A DNA stretch of 64,000 nt from Grammothele lineata. Its lineage: Eukaryota; Basidiomycota; Agaricomycetes; Polyporales; Polyporaceae. Where the stretch lies: contig NDFF03000028.1 of the NCBI GenBank assembly GCA_002150815.3, positions 1 to 64,000 of the forward strand, in the 5' to 3' direction. Both the position numbers and the translations under genes were made by a program. Positions 1 through 11,298 of the stretch are shown piece by piece. Numbering within the stretch: position 1 is the first letter of the stretch; every line of letters begins with the position of its first letter. The notes beneath the pieces are model-generated. The model saw only the letters and a list, made by a program, of their open reading frames with translations, did no database searches and had not been told where the DNA came from.

Positions 1-1188
1 TACACCGCCAAACTTTCTCGGGGTGGCGACAAGCCGGGCCGGTCCTGTCATGATCGGCTGGGTAGGCGGGATCTCCTCCTGGTTGCCGCCAGGCCGCCCC
101 GTCCGGATAGCGTCAGGCCGCTGTAAGCTGATGAGCCTGCCGGAGGCTTGAGGCCCACCACAACTCCATCGCGGGACAAGTGAGGTGTCCCTCACGTCTC
201 TCCCGGGGCGTCTATTTCAATCGAAAACAAAATGTCCAGCCACCGCGTCGGTATGCCGAGGCTGCCGCAGTTGCGCAATGTTTGGTTCATCAGGCGGAGC
301 TTCAACGGGAAGACAGCCCGTCCAAACCTCCCCGGACTTGTCTTCCTCATCCCTCCGTTGATCTCTCTTCCTCTCTCCTTTCTGAGTCTGTCCCGACAAC
401 GCATTTGGACAAGGTACGTTTTCTCTGCTGTTGTCCCTATCCGTATCTACCCTCCTACTTCTCCGTTCTATCATTTTTGTATGCAGGTTAGTTCACTGGC
501 AGCGGCGCTGGAGTTAGCAGAATATCACTGGTGTGACGTTGGGTAAGTGCTCCACTAGTTCCCGTGTTCGATGCCCCTCCCCCAGTCAAGCTGTGTCTCA
601 CACCGCCCGTGTCTATCCCCCTATGATTTATTCTGACTATCCACAGCACAATTGTCGCTAAGCCAACCATGTGCTGTACCAGTGTATCCCAACCGGAGGG
701 AAGTGTACGTTCAGACTGCCACGTAGTAGTGACTTGTGTCGTTCGCCCGCTAGTTCTAGTGTTCCGGAGTGGGAAAAGTATTGGGTCGTTGTCGACTTAG
801 TATACTGTGTAGACTGTACTACAGCTGTTAGTCCTAATTGTGCTGGTATCATCTAGCAGTAATACATTTATTTGAACCATTCTTCGTCTTTTGATCGTCT
901 GAACAAAGTGATTGCGAGCCGCCATTCTATCCGACACGCGAACCGGGCGCTGATCTCGAGTATCGTCTGCCGTTGTATGACCTAACGTGTTGGCACCGGG
1001 CAGTTCGTCAGGCCGCCGTCAGACCCGCCCGCCAGCTGACGGTCAGCCCCCTCTGAGATCAGCATGGTGTCATTTTCGTTTTTTGCATGACCGCCAGCTG
1101 ATATGGGCGCTGTCGACAGCCGACCGCCCACAGGCGGCGCCATCATCCGTCCCAGCTGACGATCAGGTCGCCCCGGGTTGGCGGTGTA
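1..1188 (+). mobile_element. Non-autonomous TIR DNA transposon, copy 1
   Basis: The segment begins TACACCGCCAA and ends with the reverse complement of that 11-mer, so it has terminal inverted repeats, with a weaker match continuing inward. A second copy lies inverted at 11299-12482 at about 95% identity by eye. Three CAGCTGA subterminal motifs lie near the right end (about 1033, 1096 and 1154), as expected for transposase-binding sites. No transposase is encoded. The copy starts at base 1, so its left flank and target duplication cannot be seen. The 180-850 part reads like a spliced gene fragment with a donor near 413 and an acceptor near 486. The superfamily is not certain: a TA at each end would fit a TA target duplication. 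Confidence 0.75.
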
Positions 1189-2661
1189 CACCCGACGACG
1201 CCCTCCCATCATTCTCGAGAGCGCGAAGAGCCATCACCGGCCGCGGAGCCTCCGCAGACAAATCCTTTCCGTAGACCTCACAGCCCGATCGGATTTAACC
1301 TCGCACGTGCTCCTCGCGTGGGCCGCCTATCGCTCACAGGCACTCACTGCGGTGCGTCTGAAGCCCCCGCCACCGACGGTACGTTAGGGCGCGTTTCGCG
1401 ACATTTGTCAACGTCGTTGTCATACCAGAATTACCATCCGGAGCAAAACAGCGACACGCTCTCCAGCTTATTCCCCGCCATTTTGTCCCATTTCGCCGCC
1501 ACATGTCCTGCGGTGGCTCCTCATCAGCCAATGCCTTATCCACCCGCGACAATAAGTGGTGAGCTGCGCCGGGCACACGGGGGGAGGAGTCAGGACTGAT
1601 AAATGGCAGGGACGATCTCCGTGAACGCATGAGCTCAGGCAACCCAAGCGTGCCCGCGCCATCCCGAGTGAATGGCCGACGCTTCTTGTTCGCGCCGCCG
1701 CGGGAAGAGGCTATCGGTCCCTCGCGACGAGCATGATCTCGAGGGCGCAAGGTTTCATGAATCATGGCTGTACACGAGAAAGCAAACCGAGGGGCACACG
1801 CACCCTCGCGGGTATGTGCAGATCATGATGGACGAGCTCAATGTGCGAAGCAGGCTCACGGAGTATGTTCGCCGCACGGGTGTGAAAGATCATCAGGTCC
1901 TGTGCACATCACTTGTGTACAATATACACGGAGTAGGTAGCACCGAGGAGTCTAGATGTCTGCTATACGCATACATTCAGCATTTTGTGTCCCTAGGGAG
2001 ACTGGTTGGCATATAAAATCTAGGAACGTTTCTCATCTTCCAAGCACTCAAAATGCGGCCACCCCTCGAGCTACGGCTATCAACTACCACTGCAGACGTG
2101 GTCTATGTATGTGGTCTACAATGGTCTGTCGGGATCTGGAGAACATTGATCATCTCGAATAGAGTTTCTCGGCTGAATAGTGGTCCCTCGATCGCCGAGG
2201 TCCTGTACACATTCTACTGATTAGCTTTCGAACATTCAAGCATGGGTACACCGCATCATCACTCGCAAGAGGTCATGCCGAACCAGCTCAGGGTGCCCAA
2301 CACTTATAGAGTTTAATCCAGCACTTACCCACATCATCGTTGATAGCGAAGCAGGCGGGAGACCGCTCGGATATGCGTTAGAAGGCCTCATGCACGCGCT
2401 CCATTGAGAGAAAGAGAAAGGGCGCTAGATACTCTAATGGACAACGTCTCCCAGTACTAGGGAGAAAAGTAAGTTAGGCGAGATATGCTGCAATGACAGT
2501 GGGCGAGTAGGTAGCGATATAACGATATATGTAGAGCTCAAAAGTCCGAGAGGTAGAAACGTGGAAAGGATGAGAGATGGCAGAGATAGAAACAGGCACA
2601 AGATCACAGCGACAAGCAGGCCCCGTCACGAGCCCTGGAGAAAATCCCAGTCCCAGTGCGC
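1189..2661. other. Intergenic, no gene supported
   Basis: Between transposon copy 1 and the 3' end of the aspartic-protease-like gene I see only short overlapping open frames without splice or homology support. Confidence 0.6.
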
Positions 2662-5240
2662 TTAGGCGTCGTTGTACGGGTCGGCGTAGCGCGACGAGCC
2701 GCCCTCGGCGCCGTAGAGCGGCGCCTTGGGCTCGTGAGACTCAGCGTCGTGGATGGAGCGGTAGGCAGACGGGCGCGCCTTCTCCTTGCGCCGGCCGACG
2801 ATGCACGCGATGATGCCACCGATGATGCCGAGCCCGAGCAACGACGCGAGCACAATGATGATGATCTCGTACAGCTTGGCCTGGAAGGAAGACGCGCAGG
2901 CCAGTCAGTATAAAGGTTACTGGAGGGGTGATGTGAGGCGAAGACAAACGTACCTTGTCCTCCCACGACTTGGAGGAACCGTCCGAGCCGTCCTCTTCAG
3001 CGAGGTTGCCCGCAACGAGCGCGGCGGGGGTGCCGTACGGGTCGGAGCTGTAGCCAGACGCAGAGCTCGCGTAGCCGTAACCGGACGCCGCACTGGAGGA
3101 GTAGCCGTAGCCGGACGCTGCGCTGGAGCCGTACCCGTAGCTGGAGGCGACGCTGGAGTCATAGCCAGAGCCGTACGAGGCGGCACTGGAGTCGTAGCCA
3201 GAACCGTACGAGGACGTGTAGGAGGGCGAGCTGCTGGAGTACGTGGTCGTGTACCAGGCGCCGTTGCTGCTGTACTGCGACGTGTACGTGTTGTACGTGT
3301 TCGTGTATGACGGGCTGCTCGAGGAGTAGGTCGTAGTGTACGACGGGGAGCTGCTGGAGTACGTGGTCGTGTACGAGGGCGAGCTGGATGAGTACGTTGT
3401 GGTGTATGACGGAGAGCTCGAATACGTGGTCGTGTACCAGGCACCGTTGCTCTTGTACGACGACGTGTACGGGCTGTACGTGGTCGTGTACGATGGGCTG
3501 CTTGATGAGTACGTGGTCGTGTACGATGGTGAACTTGTGTACGTCGCGACGGACGACGCAGACGAAGACCACGACGAGGCGCTTGAGGTGTAGACATAGC
3601 CGGAGGAGTAGGTCGTAGTGTACCACGAGCCGGAAGTACTCCACGACGCGGTGTAAGGGCGGCTGTACGTAGTCGTGTAACCACCCTGGTACTGGCCTGC
3701 TGCGGTCGTGGCCCATGTATGGGTCGCACTCATGCCGCCATAGTAGCCAGCGTCAGCGGTCTTCCAGTTGTCGTTCGAAGGCTGGATGGGCAGGAACTTG
3801 TAGTAGGGCGTGTTCGACTGCTGCGAGAGACCAGAGCGCCAGTAGAACGCGGAGACTGCAAAGGATCAATCAGCAGCGTACAGATGAGGATCATAGCGCA
3901 GCTACTCACGCAGCTGGAAGCCAAACGTGATATCGTACGTGGGCACAGCCGCGACCGCCTCGCCCTTGGTGAAGACGGAACCGATGCACTGGTCGCCCCA
4001 CGGGTTCTTCGCGACGAGCGACTCAGTGAAAACAGCATACTTCGTGCCGTCGATGACGATGGAGAAGGAGACCTCCGAGTCGCAGGGAATGACGTAGTAG
4101 CCGAACGTCGACTCCTTGACGTACTTGGCGCCGTTGAGGCCCTTGTAGAGCCAGTCGACAATCTCGTCAGGGAACATGGACCAACGGTTGGCGATATCAA
4201 CCTCAACGACAACCTTGCCGGAATCGATCTTGGGCACAGACGAGTTGGCGTAGTACTGCTTGCCACCGACCCAGAAGCAGTTGTCGAGGTAGAATGTGCC
4301 GTCACTGCGTGCCCAGACGTAGGGCTGGTTGTTGATGCCCGCGAGGTTGGGAAGACCGTACTGCGAAACGTAGTCGGAGGGCATGCCGAGGTCCTCCCAG
4401 GTGAGCGTCTTGCCCGCGACCATGATGCCGGCGAAGTCGATGGGTGCGGAAGACTCATAGGCGGAGGACCAGTCGTAGAACGTGAGCATGTCGTAGTACC
4501 ACTTGCTGTAGTCGTTAGGCCACTTGGCTGACAAGTAGGAGTACATGGGGTTCATGGGCTCGTTCATGTTGATACCCATGTAGCCCCACTTGATGTTGTC
4601 GTAGTCGACACGGGGCATGCCATCCGGCCAGCTCGAAGGAACAACTGCAAAGCTTTCAGCAACTAGTCCCGCGCACGTTGTAGGGAGAACCCACAGTATT
4701 CCAAGTCCGCCTCCTCGTCGAAGATGCCGACCGACTCACGCCCATCCTTAACTATTCACCCGTCGTTAGCATATTCGGTTCCGTACATTTCGGGCAGCAC
4801 ATTTCAGGTGCAAGCCGAAGGAGGAAACGTACCTTGAATAGAGATACGCTCGTCGATGGTGATCGAGTGCGCATCACCCTTGGCTCCAGAGTAGCTGCCG
4901 TCGTTGAGGATGAGGCCACCCCTGCGCACGTGCAAAGTATTCGCCGTGAGCGCCTGCTTCTTGACGCGCATGACATGCGGAGTTGGGATGGAAACACGCA
5001 CCACTGAGAGTCGAGGTAAGCAGCGTAGGTCTGCGACTGAGCCTCGATGGCAAGGTAGAGGTTCGTCTCGTTGGCGTCGATATAAATAATGTTGTCCAGG
5101 TAGTCGCTCGCGTCGCGACGAACGAGGGTCGCAGGGGCGGCGCGACGGACAGCCTGAAGGGCAGGGAGGGAAAGGACGGACGGGGCAAGGGAAACAGCAA
5201 GCAAAAGCGCACGAAGCGCGGAAAAGGAAGAGGAAACCAT
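2662..5240 (-). CDS. Membrane-anchored, degenerate pepsin-like protein with Ser/Thr/Tyr repeats
   Basis: Six exons (5240-4998, 4953-4833, 4751-4695, 4644-3910, 3855-2954, 2880-2662) give 758 residues in frame. The first intron, only 44 nt, is the least certain join. The product has an N-terminal signal peptide (about residues 1-24) and an ectodomain with pepsin-family (A1) traits: a flap-like NDGSYSG, a second-lobe KIDSGK and the A1 signature YYVIPCDSEVSF. The first active-site triad reads D-S-Q, not D-T/S-G, so catalysis is doubtful. A stalk of tandem SPSYTTTYSS and GSGYDSS units (about residues 420-650) is probably heavily O-glycosylated. One transmembrane helix and a 40-residue basic tail follow. 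A receptor, wall-associated or pseudoprotease role is inference. A TATAAG lies 60 nt upstream of the start. Confidence 0.78.
3180..3560 (-). repeat. Coding minisatellite (YTTTYSS repeats)
   Basis: Imperfect tandem units of about 33 bp encode S-P-S-Y-T-T-T-Y-S-S-S and are broken by three G-A-W-Y-T-T-T units. They lie within exon 5 of the membrane protein and are a likely site of length variation between strains. Confidence 0.8.
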
Positions 5241-6771
5241 GTCTTGAAAGGGAGCGGGCGGAGGCAAGACTGAAGAGAAGGAGCGGACGAGGATGTAGCT
5301 TATAAGCCGCCTCTGTTGCCTCGCTGGTGGTCGTGCTGTGACCGCCGCCTGAGCCCCTTCGCGTGCTAACAGCCCTGATGGCAAGCGATCCTGTGCATAG
5401 GGCGCACGCGCTTCCGGTCTGTTCGGACACCGCTCACCGTTGCCGCTTGTCAGCGCGCCCAGAGGGCGGTGCGCCTTGCCAGACCAGGCAACCGCCTTCG
5501 CGCCGTCGGGCGGCCCGCCCTCTTTTCAGACTGCGCACGCCCGACCTGCACTCCACCTCTCGCGCTCGTACGCGGACCGAGTAGACAGCATCCGGTGCGC
5601 TCGCACACCTTGGAGCGGATGCTGCACCCATACCCCATACCCCCTGCCTCGCTCCCGACTGTCCCGCGCGCCCACAGGCAATGCGCGCCTAGCGCAGCTT
5701 TATCCCGCCGCCCGTCCTTGCACCACGAACGCGTCCAACCCTGACATATACAGCCTTAGGTCAATCAGTGCCCCGGGCGATCAACGTACGCCCACAACGC
5801 CGTCTTGCTTTTTGAGCGCTGCCCCTTTGAAGATATGGCTCGCCGCCCGAAGGTTCTTCTCTCAGGGATGTTTTGTTTTTTGCAATCAAAATCAAAAACG
5901 TGGCTTCGGAGGATTGGGACAACTAGTGCGGCGCACTTTTAATTCTGAGTATTTGATCCTCCTTGTGCGGAGGCGCCAGCCCCAATCCGCAAAGGGTCCT
6001 CTTGCGAAACTGCATGAAGTTTTGGAACGCGGGCAGCCCGGTGTGTTTCTCCTGACCGGTCTGGCGTATTGTTCCGGGGTTCGCTCTGTCGTTGAAGGGA
6101 GCTGCACTGGCTCGCCCCTAAGGTGAGTATTCAACAAGCCTGAGGGGCTGCGGCGGTAATTGATGCGTGTAGATTTTGGGCGTCCGGTCCCGCGCGCATT
6201 TGAAGCGATGACTTGGACGCGCTCGTCCGAGTCGTAGTTGATGGACCATCGCAGCGCGCGCGGCACCGCCGACAGTCTTGGCGCATGCCCATGGCGTACA
6301 GGAGGTCGGGCCATTTCCGTGGCCTGGACAGCTCTTGTCAGGATTTCTGTGCCTGCACTTGAGGCCTAGGGAAGACGGTGCACTCAGTCCTTACTTCACC
6401 TACACCAGATATTGTAGTTTTACCAGAGTCCCTGAAGTATCTCTCCACTGGGCCCGTGGATAACAGTGAATAGGCGGGCCGGTCAGAAGCTATAGCAAGT
6501 GGAACATACCTCCCAACCAGTTCGCTACAACCGTAAGCCCGGTTTTAACACATGCGAATCTTCGCTTTTGTTGGGTCAGATGAATGTCGCATTAAGCGAA
6601 TGCCAAATCAAGATTTCTCACTGGGGAGCAGGTACGTATATTACAGGGAATGCACTGGTAATGTGATGGCTATATGTATGTGGTTCATGCAAGTGTGTGG
6701 GATGATGAGAGCGGGGGGAGACTTCTGAGACAATACAATAGGTAGATGCAAGAGAAAACCGTCCGTGTTGG
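5241..6771. promoter_or_regulatory. Promoter of the protease-like gene, then intergenic
   Basis: On the minus strand a TATAAG at 5299-5304 lies about 60 nt before the start codon at 5240, followed by a pyrimidine-rich leader. The rest, up to the TOA1 stop at 6772, has only GC-rich chance frames; nothing else is supported. Confidence 0.5.
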
Positions 6772-7886
6772 CTACCATTCGAACTCCCTATACAAACTAT
6801 AAGACAGAGAGGCAAAGAAGGGATAAAGCGACATACCCAGTGCACTTGGCAAACAGGTAATCCTTGCCGTTGACGTGAATCATACCATCCTTCAGAACAC
6901 ACTTCCACTTGTTCTTTACACGGGCCACCTGGTAAGACGATGAGATGTGATTGCAGTGAAAAGCGCCAGTGCAAACTCGCCTTGTCATACGTGCAAAAGA
7001 CGATGTCGTTGTCCGCTGCGCCACCCTCAATTCCGTCCTGCTCGTTGTCCGAGTCTGAATCATCCAGGTCACTGTTGATAGCTTCCGAATCATCAGCCCG
7101 ACTCGCCGATGAGCTCTGCGACGGCTGAGGGAGTGAAGGGTGAGACGTTCGCGGCGCATAGCTCTGACTCGGCGGTGGTGACGGCGACTCAGATTCAGAC
7201 GAGGATGGGCCATCAACTTGGGGTATCCTCGCTGTGGGTACCTGACCATTCGACGTGGGAACTGCAGCAGGATAACGTGCAGTAGGCGGTGCGGGTGCAG
7301 GTGCTGTTGCGCTCGGCGGTCGTCCGTTCACTGGCTGGTAGGATACAGGAGTTGCAGGAGCAACAGGCCGACCAGGGATTTGGGGACCAGGGAGAGTTGG
7401 GATACCGTAAGCCGAGTTGTTCAGCACGTAACGGCTTTCCACCGGCTCTGCCTTGACTTGCGGCTGCCCTGGTGCCATCGGGTGAGAGGGTGGGGCATAG
7501 GCAGTATGGGGTGGGTAGTGCCCGTGCGGCATGGAATGCATAGGATGAGGAGGGTATGCAGGGTGAGCGGGCGCCGGGGGAGGCGGGGCCGGCGTCGGCT
7601 CAAAGTCAGCAACGTGGGATGCGATGACTTTGGTCTCCCATTTCTACGTCACGAATGGCTAGGTGAACGAAGGGTGAGAAACGTTAACGATAGCATACTT
7701 ACACTCTGCAGTTCAGCAAGAACATCCTCGGAAACGCCGAAATCATCGAACTCGGACTTTATATTGTGGATAACGTCGTCGATAACGGCGCGATAGATGT
7801 TGGGCTCAATAACAGATACACCGTCATCAAAAGAGCTAGTCAGAATGCACCTATGGTGAGTAGCTCACCACAATCTTATTCGACAT
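6772..7886 (-). CDS. TOA1: Transcription initiation factor IIA large subunit
   Basis: Five exons (7886-7869, 7804-7703, 7643-6981, 6928-6837, 6787-6772) encode 296 residues. The N-terminus MSNKIVPNIYRAVIDDV and the following FGVSEDVLAEL form the conserved TFIIA four-helix segment. A long Pro/Ala/Gln-rich linker and an acidic stretch (SDLDDSDSDNEQD) precede the C-terminal beta-barrel segment (YDKVARVKNKWKC, KDGMIHVNGKDY), ending T-G-E-F-E-W. This order matches the TFIIA alpha/beta precursor. TFIIA stabilises TBP on the TATA box. The first exon is only 18 nt and the last only 16 nt. Intron 3 has a GC donor (AAG|GCGAGT) because no GT restores the conserved frame. The gene diverges from the small gene at 8401. 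Confidence 0.95.
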
Positions 7887-8400
7887 CACAGCTGTATGCT
7901 CCCGGGACCGTCTGCAACAGCGAGCTCAGGGCGGGGCCACGGAGGGTGAGGGGAGGGGACAAGGGGGAGGCATTTATAGAAGGTTGCGATTGAGGGAAGA
8001 GGTGAACTCCGGTTCAAACTCCGCTTGTTTGATACCTTTCCCGCGCACGGACCGTCTGCCCCTGATGACGTCGTTCGCACTGCCTTGCCTTCTCGTCCGC
8101 TCCTCCGCCTGCGCTAGTTCTAAGTCGTGGTGACCGCGGGACCGTTGTCTCCACCGTTACGATGCTCTCAGCTCCAATCAGCCTCGCGATGTGTCTATCA
8201 AACCACGCTGGGACTGTCCCCGCACAGTTTGCCCATGCTGCCCCACTGACGTAGTTTGCTCAGCCATGCATAAATTGCCCCGCGGAACGCTGGGGCAACC
8301 CCACGGATCCTACTACCCAACTCTCACTTCAAACACCGGACAGGTGTGTTTAAATTATATATGTGTATCCCTTTACATCGATGCTCATCTCTTTGTAGAC
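7887..8400. promoter_or_regulatory. Shared divergent promoter, TOA1 / 8401 gene
   Basis: These 514 bp separate two divergent start codons. A probable 5'-UTR intron of the rightward gene runs from a GTGTGT near 8343 to a TTTGTAG at about 8398, two bases before its ATG. No clear TATA box is seen for TOA1. Confidence 0.5.
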
Positions 8401-8910
8401 ATGCCACTCTTCCGCTCTTCCTCTCCTGAGCGCCCCGCTCCTCCGGCGGAGACCTCATCTCAAAGTCGTGGTGGCGGTTTCTTTTCTCGTCGGACTGAAT
8501 CCCCCGACAACGCCAGCGGGTACAGTCAACCCAACGGCAATGGCTCGGTCCGCTCGGGTTCCATCCGATCGGGGGGATTCTTCGGTCGCCGTCGGTCCTC
8601 GTCCTCGTCGTCCTTGGACATGGACTTGAAGCACGATCCTTCTATTGTCGCCGCCCGCCAGAAAGTTACTGACGCTGAGGCCGCCGAAACTGCCGCCGAC
8701 CGCGCCCTGAACGAAGCCCGTGCCGCTGTTCGTGCCGCTAAGGACCATGTCAAGATACTGGAGCAAGAGGCCCTTGAGGAGTACGTGTTCTACCGCCCCC
8801 TGCTAATAGCTGACGCTGATGTGTATCTCAGAGCACGTCGTGCGAAGGCCAAACAGGCCGAGGTGAAAACGATCAGAAAGAGCACTGGCCGACTCGGCCG
8901 CCATGGCTGA
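8401..8910 (+). CDS. Small Ser/Arg-rich protein with Ala-rich helix, unknown function
   Basis: The frame starts MPLFRSSSPERP and is interrupted by a 51-nt intron (about 8780-8830, GTACGT to CTCAG with a GCTGAC branch site). Splicing gives about 152 residues. The first half is low-complexity with FFSRR and FFGRRRSSSSSS blocks, likely phosphorylated. The second half is a long charged, Ala-rich helix (about residues 80-135) ending in a basic KSTGRLGRHG tail. Because the intron length is a multiple of three, retention would keep the frame and add 17 residues. I do not recognise the family. Codon-like periodicity, a clean intron and an AC-ATG start context support a real gene. Confidence 0.7.
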   Translation: MPLFRSSSPERPAPPAETSSQSRGGGFFSRRTESPDNASGYSQPNGNGSVRSGSIRSGGFFGRRRSSSSSSLDMDLKHDPSIVAARQKVTDAEAAETAADRALNEARAAVRAAKDHVKILEQEALEEYVFYRPLLIADADVYLRARRAKAKQAEVKTIRKSTGRLGRHG

Positions 8911-9434
8911 AGGGGCTGGAGGGGCAGTTTCTCAAATTATCAGTAGGCATCCCTTCGTTGAGATGCGTTGTTGAACTGTTTTTACTTTCCACACACCTTC
9001 GAATGTCGCTCTTCTCTCCTGAAAGGACTTGCGCCTATATACCGTTGACATGACACCGCCCCCACCTATGCCCCCCCCCCAGTTGGTTCTCGTGTACGAT
9101 AGGTGACCGCGTGCATTCCGGTTTGTTGTATACAGTACGTTAGTGCTACTGTGAACATTTAATCCCACTATAAGTATGTCCTGTTCCTTGTTGAAGCCGC
9201 GTACGTTGATACAATCAACCGCCTCATTGTTCAAATACACATTTAATTGGTCACGGTACGTTTATGAGTGACAGCAAGTTGGCCACGAGTAAAAGGCAAC
9301 CGAGGTAGCCGTGTTACGACTTAAAAGGATGCATGTACATAAAGACCTGCCATAGGAACAAGCAGAGCCAAACACAGCCCGTACCACTGAACGCCGGTGT
9401 TGCCCATAGACCGAGCCCACAACGACCATCCACT
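8911..9434. other. Intergenic
   Basis: This holds the 3' region of the small gene and the promoter of the Vps3844-type gene. A C-run of about ten lies near 9070. No gene is supported. Confidence 0.6.
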
Positions 9435-10553
9435 ATGAAGGGCCTCTTCGTTCCCCTTCTACTCGGCGGCCTTTGCCAGGCTGTTCGAGTCTATCTCCAC
9501 CCCGGCCCTTCCTTCCCTCCACGTCTTTCAGTCTCACATGCCGGCGCCGCTCTCTCGGCTCATCTCAACCTCGAGCGATTCGAGGATGCCCCGCCATATC
9601 CTGCAGAGCAAGAGCTTCTCATCGGCTCGGGAATGAGTACTGGGATCTTGTTAACGATCAGTGAAGAAGACGCAAAGGGTGAGTCGCCTACAGTTTGCGT
9701 ACACGACCATGCCATGACACTGGAACAGAAGTCATCCCGCATTCCCTCACCAAGTCCACATTCTCCATCTCTTCCGCTCTCTCTTCCCACTCCCCATCGT
9801 CTCTCATCCCCACCTACATCGAACGGGCACATCATGTGTACTCGCTCGTCTATGAGACAGTCACTCCTGCGCCCGGCGTCGTCCACGCTTTGAAGGACTT
9901 CCTCGAGGGCGATTACACCCTCGACCGTTTTGGCGCGTTCGACCTTACGGGCCTTGCCGAGCTCAAGCAACAACTTGGGGCGGACAACGAGCGAGTCCAC
10001 TCCGCCTACACCGCCGTTCGTGAGACACTGGCGAATCTCACTACGCGTGCGGACGTCAAACTCGCGCTCGTTTCCGTCCCCACGTCACCCTCGACTGGCA
10101 CGCACGCGAAGCGCCAGCAGCCCCCGCAGTCGCCATTCCCGGCTCCGCTCCCGCACCCAGCGGCACCTATCGACTCTATCTCAACGTGCTACTCTAATGC
10201 CGAAACGTGCGGGAACGCGACGAGCGCGTGTAGCGGGCACGGGGAGTGCGTCTCCGCGACCAAGGCCGGCAAGACATGCTTCGTGTGCGCCTGCTCGGTG
10301 ACCACGGACATGAAGGGTCGCAAGGAGCATTGGGCGGGCACTGCGTGCGAGCGCAAGGATGTGAGCGGGTGAGCGTTATGGTGTCTACTCTACTCGCAGG
10401 TACTGACTTGCTCTCAGACCGTTTGTCCTCCTGGCAGGAACTACGGTGGCGCTTCTTCTCCTTGTTGGCGGATCCGTCGCTCTCCTCACCGGCGTTGGCG
10501 ACGAGAAACTGCCGAGTACCCTCAATGGAGGTGGTGCCCACAGCTCGAGATGA
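9435..10553 (+). CDS. Vps3844-domain (DUF3844) type I membrane protein
   Basis: Three exons (9435-9678, 9729-10368, 10418-10553) give 339 residues. A signal peptide (MKGLFVPLLLGGLCQAV) starts the protein. A Cys-rich module follows near residues 240-285 (CYSNAETCGNAT, CSGHGEC, CFVCACSVT, ACERKD), then a hydrophobic helix (PFVLLAGTTVALLLLVGG) and a short tail. This Cys module followed at once by a C-terminal membrane span is the hallmark of the fungal Vps3844/DUF3844 family, linked to the endomembrane and vacuolar sorting system. The luminal domain before it is poorly conserved. The exact role is not established; family assignment is by pattern recognition. Confidence 0.88.
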
Positions 10554-11298
10554 CGACGTGTATATACCGTATGCCACGCGTATACTACGTTCAGAATTCG
10601 GATGTCTTGTCATGTGGCCTGGTCGCAATTCTATCTCTCCGAACTTCAGCGTCCGGAGTGAATAATCAATGTTCAAGAAACACCACAACGGAGCTTTGGG
10701 AGATTGTCGATTAACCCCTAGGTCGTTGTGTGCTATGCTTAGCGGAGCATACCCACACTCGATTGCTTTCTCTGGGCTCCAGCCAGCAGATCTCTGCTCG
10801 GCACAATGTTCAAACCTCGAAAGCTCGAGATGCCCAATACTCTGACTAACGAGCATGCCCGGTCGTTAACACACCGCCACAACAATCCCCGGCTCCTAGT
10901 CGCACAAGATTATCATGTTCGAGCAAATAGTCACTCCCTGCGGTCATGCCATTTCCATCCTTCTCTCGCATACTTGGCTCATTCAGAGTTTATCGGTTCG
11001 CATTTCTCCCGAGAAAAAAGAGATCCTTCGGGGTGGGAAACAAGGGAGGCGAGAGGCAAGAAGCCATCCTGGAGCAACAATCATCTCCACAGCGTTCAGC
11101 GGTATGAATTGCTGACTCCCAGGCAATTTATCATCGGATAGCATCACTCATTGTCGGATGAATGTTTCTGTCAGAGCCGGAGCGCAAGGCCAAGCTGGAC
11201 GAATGGAGAACATGGACTACCACCGTACCAGGCAGCGCTTCACCGGGCTCCGAGGTAGCAGCAACGGTATTGAGCGACCCGGAGACAGTAGCTCGCTC
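10554..11298. other. Intergenic
   Basis: Between the Vps3844-type gene and transposon copy 2 no gene or RNA is recognisable. Confidence 0.6.

Noticed and set aside
2786..3593. Plus-strand frames opposite the repeat stalk
   Set aside because: Mirror translation of the YTTTYSS repeat DNA; the minus strand has signal peptide, introns and membrane helix.
5440..6126. 228-residue plus-strand open frame upstream of the protease-like gene
   Set aside because: GC-rich chance frame: overlapping frames on both strands are equally open, composition is Arg/Pro/Ser noise, and there is no domain or splice support.
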